Assembly: GCF_040939455.1 (NCBI RefSeq)
Contig: NC_134109.1
Coordinates: forward strand, 55,270,001-55,334,000
Origin: Microcebus murinus
Lineage: Eukaryota > Chordata > Mammalia > Primates > Cheirogaleidae
Length of the DNA: 64,000 bases
Direction of reading: 5' to 3'
Below, piece after piece: positions 49,830-59,232 of this stretch (position 1 is the first letter of the stretch; each line of letters starts with the position of its first letter). A program made the position numbers and the translations under genes. Below the pieces are notes generated by a model. The model ran no database searches. It was not told where the DNA came from and saw nothing but the letters and a program-made list of their open reading frames with translations.

Positions 49830-50336
49830 ATATGTTAAAAAATGCTCAAAATTCCTAGTTGTTAGGAAAGTATTAATATATAATGAAATAGTTATGAATA
49901 GTTATTTTAAATGCACCAAAATGACAAAAGTTAAAAGAATTATAATACCTATTGCTGGCTGAGATGTAAGATAATTCACATTGTAGGTAAAAATATAAGT
50001 TGTTACAGCTTTTTTTAAAATAAATTTAGCAACATCTATCATGATAATTCCACACATAATTAGCAATCCCACTTTTAGAATTCCATCCAATAGAAATAAA
50101 ATACCAGTATGTAAAAATATACACCCAAGAATATTTATCACAGAATCATTTGTATTTGTGAACACATAAAAACAAAATTGTTGCATGCTAACTAAGAGAA
50201 TGCTTAAGTAAATTATGATAGATTCATACTATGTAGTATGAGAGTATTAAAAACATAAATTATAGTTATAAAATTTGTTCTGGAATACTTTTCACAAGCT
50301 ATTGATGAATGAGATGGACATTGTGGAATTCAGAGA
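49830..50336 (+). mobile_element. L1M ORF2 C-terminal/3' fragment
   Basis: 'acctattgctggctgagatg', 'agcaatcccacttttagaat', 'caagaatatttatcacagaa', 'gaatgcttaagtaaattatg' and 'catactatgtagtatgagag' follow ancient L1 ORF2 order. It is the insertion target of the young L1 at 50349. Confidence 0.7.
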
Positions 50337-50353
50337 TAGTTCTGAGTATTTTT
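50337..50353. repeat. Target-site duplication, left copy
   Basis: 'tagttctgagtattttt', identical to 50740-50756; its final Ts merge with the L1 poly(T). Confidence 0.85.
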
Positions 50354-50697
50354 TTTATTTCGGCATATTATGGGGGTACAAATTTTAAGGTTTCAAAAAG
50401 TGCCCCTCCCCCCCGCCCCCCACAAGTCTCAGCTTCCAGAGTGACCATCTTCCTGATGGTGCACATCTCACTCATTATGTATGTATATACCCGCCCCCCT
50501 CCCACCTGCTCGATACCCAATTACTGTAGTTCCTATGTGTCCATTTAGGTGCTGCTCAGTTAATACCAGTTTGCTGGTGAGTATATGTGGTGCTTGTTTT
50601 TCCATTCTTGGGATACTTCACTTAGTAGTATGGGTTCCAGCTCTAACCAGGAAAATATAAGATGTGCTATATCACCCTTGTTTCTTAGAGCTGAATA
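50349..50697 (-). mobile_element. Young 5'-truncated LINE-1 (antisense)
   Basis: The 3' UTR begins 'cggcatattatgggggtaca' after the poly(T), and ORF2 C-terminal text runs to 'cttagagctgaatag' at 50698. Canonical L1 would continue 'tactccatgg'; instead the sequence switches at 50696-50698 to non-L1 sequence. The exact 17 bp duplication encloses both. Confidence 0.9.
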
Positions 50698-50739
50698 GCT
50701 CAGCGGTTCCTTCGATCGTGTTTCAACAAATTCTCTGTG
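50696..50739 (+). pseudogene. Vault-RNA-like fragment joined to the L1
   Basis: 'tagctcagcggttccttcga' (50696-50715) differs at a single base from the 5' region of vault RNA as I remember it. It includes the Pol III A-box type motif 'tagctcagcgg'. The following 24 bases align more loosely, with 'ttctctgtg' matching the vault 'ctctctggg'. The B-box and 3' end are missing, so it cannot be an active gene. It shares 'tag' with the L1 at the junction. A tRNA-like source is the main alternative. Confidence 0.5.
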
Positions 50740-50756
50740 TAGTTCTGAGTATTTTT
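50740..50756. repeat. Target-site duplication, right copy
   Basis: Exact second copy of the 17-base target sequence. It shows that the L1 and the extra segment entered in one event. Confidence 0.85.
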
Positions 50757-52265
50757 ATCGTAACACAATAAAGAAAAATAAAAAAATTAAAATAGCACAC
50801 ATCGATCTACAATATTATGAGGGTATATACTCATATAAAGCTTAGCTGAATGAGGCAAAATACAGACAGATACCCACTAAGTGTTGATATGGGTTATGAT
50901 AGCATTGAGGATGCACCTTTTGATATCCTTTGAGTCAAAAAAATAAAATGATAAATAAATAAAAATTTTAAAAAATGATAGCATTGAGGAGTAGAGGTTT
51001 ATGTGGGTAGAATGGGAGACAGTATGAAGGATCCCAAGGAAGAAACTAATAGAGCAGTAGTTCACAGTAAACGTCATGCAAAACTTACAGCTCTTCCTGC
51101 TTTCCACATAACTTTACAGCATACTCATTAACAGGTTCCAATTTCTATCTGCTTCACCATTGTTAGTTAGTGGACTCAAGCTTGCTCTTCTACGTTAGAA
51201 TATCTGGATTCTTCCTCAGTGGAATAAACGTCACAAATCATGAGTTTCTTTAGCAATGTAAATATACTGCATATATATACCTTGAAAATAAAACTAGGTC
51301 TAGTTATATATGGAAATAACTAGGTTTATTCCTGAAGTACAACTAAACCTATTCCTTCATACAGAGAGTCTGAAGACTCTTCAAAAGACACAGCTAAGAA
51401 ATCAACATATAACCCAAGTGTATATATTCCAGAGTCTGCTTCTAGTTTTGGTGTAAAAAGATGAATAAGAACTTTACATCTGTGGTAACACCAAGAAAGA
51501 TCTAGAAAATATAAAATAACCCTTCCTGTCTATAGGATTATCTAATAGTGGCAGATGCAAGAAAGCCCTGATGACCTGGTTTTCATAGAGACCATCATAG
51601 GTGATCAGCTTCCTTCAACATCTCTGGACAAACACTAGGTCTGAATTCTATATAAACCCACAAAAGACCAAGAGACTGTATCCAGTTGAAAAGAGGTCAA
51701 GATACTGGCAACTGTTAAGTAGGCAAGAATAATTGAAGTCTGAAAGAACCCAATGCAACCAAAATTTCCTTGGCATGACAATTTTCCTGGTTTCACCCCT
51801 TCTGCATCTTTCTTAGATAAAGGCAGAAGTTGAGACTGAAAAACAGAGATAAATTACATATTTGGAAAACTCTAACACCCATTCTAATAATACCAGGAAC
51901 CATAAATATGAAGGGAATGCCTCTATCTAATAGTCTGCTGAATCCACATTCAAATTCTGATGAACCTAAGAGAGTAGCTGCTCCACAGCAGTGGCAGCTG
52001 GCAGCAGCAAGCTATAGCCACAGAACTAGATATCTTGGATTGGGCCAGCCAGAGATGAGCTTACTCTTAAAATTCTCGCTCAGTTAATTTCAGTCATTCA
52101 ACAATTGGTAAAGTTCAAATGAGTAGCTTCTCACTTTAGCCATCAAATACAAAAAAAAGTTTGCATGCTCTGTGAAAATACAAGAAAACAACAGTGTATT
52201 CTGATCTTCCTACTTCTTTACACGGTGTCTGGTATGTGGTGAAATGATGATGAGCTGTGTGAAGC
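50757..52265. other. Non-coding; possibly an L1M 5' UTR in part
   Basis: From about 51400 the text ('gtaacaccaagaaagatcta', 'tggttttcatagagaccatc') could be the 5' UTR of the plus-strand L1M that follows. That is not secure. No gene is supported. Confidence 0.35.
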
Positions 52266-53019
52266 AGCAAAACACTAGACTTCACAATCAAGAAAAAAAA
52301 CCAAAAGAAGCAAACTCACAGATAACTATATATTGGAATTGGCAAAAATAGACTTTAAAATAATTATTCTAAATAAGTACAAGAATTTATAGGAACAGAT
52401 AGAGAGCATGGATAAACAGGAAATCTCAGCAGAGGAAACTATTAGAATACAGAAATGTTATGATCTTCAATACAAAGTGGGCTTAACACTAGGATTAAAC
52501 TGAAAAAGAAATTATCTGTGAATTTAAAGATAGTTCAATAAAGATGATCTTAAAGGAAGTACAGAAAAAAATGTAAAAACAACTGATTAGAAAGCCAGTT
52601 ATCTGTGGGAAAATATCAGGCAATCTAGCATACATGTAATTAGAAAACATATCATGGTTAAATAGAGTTTATGCCAAGAATTCAAGATTATATTAACATT
52701 CATAAATCAATGAATGTAATATATTACATTTGAAAAGAATAAAGGAAATAATTCATATGGTTGTTTAGCAGATGCAAAAAAAATTATTAGACAAAATATG
52801 ACACTTATTAATGACAAAATTTTCTCAGGGTATAGAAATAGAAGAAAATTCTTCATTAATCTGAAAAATACCATCTGTGAATAACATTCAACTGATGTCA
52901 AATTTATTGATGAAATATTGGGCATGCTCCACCACTCAGATTGGGGACAAGGAAAAGTGAGGTGCATTTTACCATTTTTTATTCAATACTTTATTTTGTA
53001 AAGATCCTAGTCAGTGAAT

Positions 53020-53107
53020 TAAGTGAAGAAAAGGGAAGGGAAGGGAGAAGAAAGAGAGAGGAAGGGAGAGAAAAGGGGGCAAGGAGGGAAGAAGGAAGAA
53101 AAAGAAC
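53020..53107. repeat. Long purine-only tract
   Basis: About 88 bases of A and G with only one or two pyrimidines, including 'aaaagggaagggaagggag'. Mirror-like symmetry could allow triplex (H-DNA) formation. It appears to have expanded from A/G-rich L1M sequence. Confidence 0.85.
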
Positions 53108-53355
53108 GTTTTCTGCAGACAACAACATTGTTTACATTGACACATCTAAGACATTGAACATCTATTTTAAAATTCTAGGTATAAAAGGTGAATTCAGCAA
53201 GGGCATAGGATTCAAGATCAATATAAGAATCAATTATATTTCTGCAAAGTAGCAACAAACAATTTAGAAAATGAAATTTAGAAATCAATATCATAAAAAA
53301 TAAAACACCTAGACATATATCTAATGAAAGATAAGAGTTCTACTCTGGAAGCTAT

Positions 53356-53370
53356 AAAACTTTACTGAGA
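53356..53370. repeat. Alu target-site duplication, left copy
   Basis: 'aaaactttactgaga', repeated exactly at 53722-53736. Confidence 0.9.
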
Positions 53371-53696
53371 GGCCGGGCGCTGTGGCTCACGCCTGTAATC
53401 CTAGCTCTTGGGAGGCCGAGGCGGGCGGATTGCTCAAGGTCAGGAGTTCAAAACCAGCCTGAGCAAGAGCGAGACCCCGTCTCTACTATAAATAGAAAGA
53501 AATTAATTGGCCAACTGATATATATATATATAAAAAAAAAAAATTAGCCGGGCATGGTGGCGCATGCCTGTAGTCCCAGCTACTCGGGAGGCTGAGGCAG
53601 AAGGATCACTCAAGCCCAGGAGTTTGAGGTTGCTGTGAGCTAGGCTGACGCCACGGCACTCACTCTAGCCTGGACAACAAAGTGAGACTCTGTCTC

Positions 53697-53721
<25 letters not shown>
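53371..53721 (+). mobile_element. Young lemur-type Alu with long poly(A)
   Basis: Full-length dimer: 'ggccgggcgctgtggctcac' start, 'actataaatagaaagaaatt' linker with a (TA)n and A-run, a right monomer from 'agccgggcatggtggcgcat', then 'gagactctgtctc' and about 27 As. A/B-box region intact and several CpGs retained. The perfect 15-base duplication around it indicates a recent insertion. Confidence 0.97.
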
Positions 53722-53727
<6 letters not shown>

Positions 53728-54330
53728 TTACTGAGAGAAACTAGAGATGATCTAAATAAATACTGTGAAGATATCAATTCTGCCCAAATTCATAAAAGAT
53801 AGCATACAGTTTCAATCAATATGTGAACAGGCTTCTCTGCCATTACTGACAAACTAATAATGAAATTTTTATGCAACTGCAATGGACCTAGATAGAATAG
53901 TCAAACATTATTGGAAAAGGAAAATAAAATTTGAGGATTCATACTACCTGACATCAAGACTTGTTATATATAAGGCTACAAAATTCAAGTCCGTGACATG
54001 AGCAGAAGATAAACAAATAGATGAATAGAACAAAAGAGAGTCCAGAAATAGTTCTATATAAATACAATCAAATTATTTTTGACAGACAGGAATATAATTT
54101 AATGGAGAAAGAAAAATCTTTTTCGGCAAGTGTGTATTTGGAACATCTGAATAAAAAATAGATGAAAAAAATAAATCTCCTCCCCTTGACATGTCAGACA
54201 CAAAAGTTAATTTGAAATGAATCATAAACCAAACATAGATGCTAAAATTACAAAACATTTGGAAGAAAGCATAATAATGTTATAGTTGAGCAGGATCACG
54301 AATGATGAGTAAGAGTTCATAAGCCTCAGA

Positions 54331-54957
54331 GAGGAAACAGAGATCCAAAATGAGAAAAATAACCCATGCAAAGGCCCCCAAAATGTAAATTCATCGTGTT
54401 TATAGAAAAATCATGAGAATGTAGTGTTATTTCGTTAGTAAGCATTGTTCTGTACAAGTTGTTTTGCTAAGTGCAAAGGATAAAAAGAAATATCATCCAG
54501 TCCCTCTACATCAGGAACTCTTATTACAAGGGGAGAAAAGGATATCAGGAACAGTACATATACAGTGAAATAAATTTTATTAAAGTTAACTATAATTTTC
54601 ATGAAAATAATGAGAACCTAGCAGTTAATTCTATGCTAACATTTTACAAGTTTGTAAAGATTTTGTAAGATGAACAGGTTGAGTTTGGTGACAGGGAAAA
54701 ACACTCCATTCAGATGAAATTACATGCGAAAACATGCATACATGGGCAAGAGTGTGGGCTATTCACGAAACCATTAGCAACTAGTATGGCTACGGGAAAC
54801 ATGTTTGCAAAACAGTAGCAGTAATTGGGAGTGGAAATGAAAATGGAGACAGATTGTGATAACCATGCCATGAATACACTATGCCAAGAAAAATTAAGAT
54901 ACATTGAGCAATGAATGATCACTTTACATATTTTCTAATATTATAAAATCCTGAAAG
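54331..54957. other. Non-coding, nothing recognised
   Basis: No supported feature; AT-rich. Confidence 0.35.
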
Positions 54958-55390
54958 GCAGTGGTCCCAACCTTTTTGGCACCAGGGACAATTTGTCCAC
55001 AGACGGGGGTTCAAGAAGATGGTTTCAGGGTGATTCAAGCACATTACATGTATTGTGCAAACTTCTCTGCTTATGATACTCTGTTTTTGCAGTCGCTCCC
55101 CAGTGCTGGCATCACCACCTCAGCTCCACCTCATATCATAGGCTTTAGATTCTTACAAGGAGTGCACAGCCTAGATCCCTCGCATGCACAGTTTATAGTA
55201 CGTTTCATGCTCCTATGAGAATCTAATGCCTCTGCGGATCAGACAGGAGATGGAGCTTATGTGGTGAAGTGAGTGATGGGGAGCAGCTGTAAACACAGAT
55301 GAAGCTTCACTCATCCTCTGCTGTGCAACCCAGTTCCCAACAGGCCACAGATTGGTACGTGGTCTGGGGCTTGGGGACCGCAGCCTTAAG
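54958..55390. mobile_element. Non-autonomous hAT-like DNA transposon
   Basis: Terminal inverted repeats 'cagtggtcccaacctttttg' and 'gcttggggaccgcag' flank 'ttcagggtgattcaagcaca', 'ctagatccctcgcatgcaca', 'ctcctatgagaatctaatgc' and 'cccagttcccaacaggccac'. This is a widespread mammalian DNA repeat; the family name is not certain. A plus-strand open frame at 54961-55218 is incidental. Confidence 0.75.
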
Positions 55391-55429
55391 GGATGTTTTA
55401 TGTTTCCTACTTCTCATATGAAGAAAACA

Positions 55430-56861
55430 AGCTAAGCAAGTTTTGTAACATACAGGCAAAGTACTATTAAGTCTTCTTGTTAATTGACCCCTTTATCTTT
55501 ATGAAATGACCCTCCTATCCCTGCCTAATTTCCTGTCCTGAAGCCTGCTTTGCCTGAAATTAATATGGCTACTCTCACTTTCTTATGATTAATATTATTG
55601 TGATATATCTTCCCCATCCTTCTACTTTTAACCTAAACCTATATATTTAAAATGAGTTTCTTGTAGATAGCATATTTACTGGTATTTTTATCCACTCTGA
55701 CAATCTATGTCTTTTAATTGCTGTATTAGACCATTTATATTTGATGTCATTATTAATAGTTTGATTAAAATCTATGTAATTTTTTTGTATATTAAGAAAT
55801 CAACTTTATTGAGTTACATCTAAAAAAATGCACCCCGCCCATTTTGAATGTACTTTTTGATGTTTTATAACAAATTTATATACATCGGTGTGGACAACTA
55901 CCATAATCAAAATACTAAACATATCTATAACATAAAAAGTTCCCTTTTACCCCAGCCCATTCAATCTTTCCCTGATTTCCCCATCTCCAAGACCCAGGAA
56001 ACCACTGATTTATTCTCTCTAATGTATATTAAATTCTTATTTTCTACAATACACTCTTTTATATCTGGCTTCTTTTAGTTAACATAATATTTTTGAGATG
56101 ATGCATAGCTCTTTTTATTACTTTATTCCACTGACTATAACCTCCAGTAAGGAGTCAAAGTAGCAAGACGCTGTCTTGCCTTTTTACAATATTAGGAGTA
56201 AAGAATACTGTTTTTAATCATTAAGTGTGATGTTTAATGTATGTTTTTAATGGATGCCTATTTTCAATATGAGAGACTTCCCTTATTTTTATTTGCTGAG
56301 AGTTCACTATATGTTTTTAATGGATGCCTATTTTCAATATGAGAGACTTCCCTTATTTTTATTTGCTGAGAGTTCACTATAAGTGTGATCTGAATTTTGT
56401 CAAGTGTTTTTTCAGCATATTTTGGGATAATGAAATTGATTTTCTTTTTAGTCTATTAATACGATGCTATATGGATTAAAATTCCTGAGAAACTCATAAG
56501 CAATGGATAAGAATTTTATTAACATTTGTGTTATCACTTTTTCAGAAAATAATTTTAGCTATTTTAGTGTGTGTGTTCATCTATGTACATAGTGTGTTTG
56601 TGTGTATAGTGGTATCTCACAGTGGTTTTAATTTGCTTATTTCTAGTTTGCTTAAAAAATGTTAAGCATTTTTTCTTAGGAGTGTACTGGCATTCCTATA
56701 TCTTCCTATTTGAAGTGTCTGTTGGAATCTTTACCATTTTTAAAAATTGCGTTGTCTTTTTACTGCAGTTGTATGAGTTAATTTTATATTCTTGCCACCA
56801 ATCCTCTATTGGATATATCTGTTACAAATGTATTCTTCCAGTTCATGGCTTTTCTGTTAAG
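55430..56861 (-). mobile_element. Patchwork of antisense L1M fragments
   Basis: 55430-55790 ('gaagcctgctttgcctgaaa', 'tttcttgtagatagcatatt'), 55800-56110 (3' UTR type: 'caggaaaccactgatttatt', 'atctggcttcttttagttaa'), 56190-56520 (RT type: 'gtcaagtgttttttcagcat', 'ttagtctattaatacgatgc') and 56600-56861 (C-terminal type: 'ggtatctcacagtggtttta'). The order does not fit a single colinear L1, so several insertions or rearrangements are involved. Confidence 0.7.
56241..56380. repeat. Exact 70 bp tandem duplication
   Basis: 56241-56310 and 56311-56380 are identical over all 70 bases, within ancient L1M sequence. Confidence 0.97.
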
Positions 56862-59232
56862 TTTCTTTTTTTATTTTAGAATATTATAGGGGCATAAATG
56901 TTTTGGTTATATGGATATCTTTTGTACTGCTTTAGCCAAAGTTATATATATGTGTGGCCATCACCCAGATAGTGTAGATTGTACCTGTTAGATATGATTT
57001 CACCCATCCCCATTTTTCCTCTCCCACCTGCATAATTTCCATTGAGTTTTACTTCCATCTGTGCACATGAGTGCTGATCAATTACTTCCAATTTAATAAT
57101 GTGTACATGTGTTGTTTGTTTTTCCATTTTGCAATACTTAGAAGTGTGGTCTCCAGTTTCATCCAGATTTGGTCTCTAGTTCCATCCAGAATGTTTCAAA
57201 TGGTATTAATACATTTTTTATGGCTGAATACATATACCACATTTTATTAATCCACTCATGAATTGATGGGCACTTGGGTTGATTCTGCATCTTTGCAATT
57301 GTGAATTGTGCTGTAATAAACATTCCAGTGCAAGTGTCTTTTTGATAAAATGTTTTTTTTTTCCCCTCTGGGTAAATACCCAGTACTGGGATTGCTGGAT
57401 CAAATGGTAGGACTACTTTTAGTTCTTTCAGAAATCTTCATACTATTTTCCATAGAGGTTGTACTAGTTTGCAATCCTACCAATAGCATATAAGCATTTT
57501 CTTCTGCATCCACACCAGCATCTATTGTTTTGGGTCTTTTTGATAAAAGTCATTCTCACTGGGGTTTGGTGATATCTCATTGTGCTTTTGATTTGCATTT
57601 GTGCTTCATCACAGGTATGCAAGGATGGTTCACCATATGTAAATCCATAAATGTGATTTACCACATAAACAGAAGCAAAAGCAAAGATCATATGATCATC
57701 TCAATAGATGCAGAAAAAAGTATTTGACAAAATTCAGCAAATTTTTTGATAAAAACTGTTAACAAAATAGGCATAGATGGAATATACCTCGAAATTGTAA
57801 AACCCATATATGACAGCCAACATCATACTGCATGGGGAAAATTTGAAAGCATTCCCACACAGAACTGGAACAACACAAGAATGCCCACTGTCACCACTTC
57901 TATTCAACATAGTACTAGAATTCCTAGACAGAGAAATCAGGTAAGAGAAGGAAATTAAGGGTATTCAAATGGGGAAAGAGGAAGTCAAACTATTGCTCTT
58001 AACTGATGACATGATCTTATATCTAGAAAATCCCAAAGATTATGCCAAGAGACTCATAGAATTGATAAATAAATTTAGCAAAGTCTCAGGCCACAAAATC
58101 AATGTACACAAATCAGTAGCATTCCTATACACCAACAACAGTCATGCTGAGTACCAAATGAAAGACTCAAAACCTTTCACAACAGACACATAGAAACTAA
58201 AACACGTAGGAATATATTTAGCCAAGGAGGTAAAGGATCTCTACAAAGAGAACTATGAATCACTTAGAAAGAAAATTGCATATGATCTAAACAAATGGAA
58301 AAATATACTTTCATGGATGGGCAGAATCAACATTGTTTAAATGCCCATAATACCCAAACTGATGTACAGATTCAATGTAATCCTATCAAAATACCAATAT
58401 CATTTTTCACAGATCTAGAAAAAATAATTCTATGCTTTGTTTGCCACCACAAAAGAGCCCAAATAGCCAAAACAGCCTTAAGCAAAGGAAAAAAAATCAG
58501 GAGGCATTACTTTACCAGACTATAAGCTATACTACAAGGCTATACTAACCAAAATAGCATAGCATTGGCACAAAAACAGAGACATAGACCAATAGAACAG
58601 AATAGAGAACCCAGATATAAAACCATCCACATATTACCTTCTGATCTTTGACAACGTAGACCACAATACACACTGGGAAAAATAGTCCTTATTCAATAAA
58701 TGGTGCTGGGAAAATTGGATAAACACATATAGAAGATTCAAACAGGATCCATATTTCTTACCACTGACAAAAATTAATTCAAGATGCATAACAGACTTAA
58801 ATGTAAGACATGAAATCATAAGAATTCTATAAGAAAATGTTGGAAAAACTCTTCCAGATATTGCCCTAGGCAAAAAATTTATGAACAAGACCCCAAGGGC
58901 AATCACAGCAACAACAAAAATAAATAAATGGGAATTGATTAAATTAAAAGGCTACTGCACATTCAAAAAAAGGATCAACAAAGCAGATAGACAATCTACA
59001 AAATGGGAGAAAATATTTGCATGCCATATATCCGATAAAGGGCTAATAACCCAGAATCTACAAAGAATTCAAGCAAATCAGCAAGAAAAAAAATCAAACA
59101 ATCCCATTAAAAAGTTTACAAAATATATGAACAGAGCTTTTAAAAAGAAGATAGACTAATGGCCAGTAAACATATGAAAAAATGCTCAATATCACTAATC
59201 CTCAGAGAAATACAAGTAAAATCTACCATGGG
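56862..59232 (-). mobile_element. 5'-inverted (twin-primed) LINE-1
   Basis: The 3' half, 56862-57600, lies antisense (poly(T), 3' UTR, ORF2 C-terminus, up to 'ttttgatttgcattt'). At 57601 the orientation flips and the ORF2 segment normally just upstream runs on the plus strand to about 59232, ending 'cagagaaatacaagtaaaa', i.e. the same ORF2 point where the antisense half begins. The two halves therefore meet at one ORF2 position with about 20-30 bases of overlap: one inverted insertion of about 2.37 kb. It splits antisense L1M. Confidence 0.9.
57601..59232 (+). pseudogene. Inverted L1 ORF2 segment (RT and downstream), broken
   Basis: ORF2p text from 'tatgcaaggatggttcacca' through the region that in intact L1 carries the RT catalytic loop (here 'ctgatgacatgatc' near 58003) to 'aatcccattaaaaagtttac'. 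Frames are interrupted repeatedly, e.g. TAG at 58191-58193 and TAA near 58523 and 58838, with frameshifts between the open pieces at 57969-58193, 58295-58525 and 58881-59159. It is not translatable as a unit and is detached by inversion from its own C-terminus. Confidence 0.85.

Larger units (their letters stand above)
52266..54330 (+). mobile_element. Ancient L1M copy with internal deletion
   Basis: 52266-52580 resembles the region upstream of ORF1 ('attggaattggcaaaaatag', 'ggaaatctcagcagaggaaa'). 52640 onwards is ORF2 RT and C-terminal text ('gatgcaaaaaaaattattag', 'atttctgcaaagtagcaaca', 'ctggaagctataaaacttta', 'ggattcatactacctgacat'). The intervening ORF1 and endonuclease are missing. It contains a purine tract and a young Alu. 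Confidence 0.7.

Noticed and set aside
50696..50739. Functional tRNA or Pol III gene
   Set aside because: An A-box-like motif is present but there is no B-box, no complete cloverleaf and no terminator in the right place.
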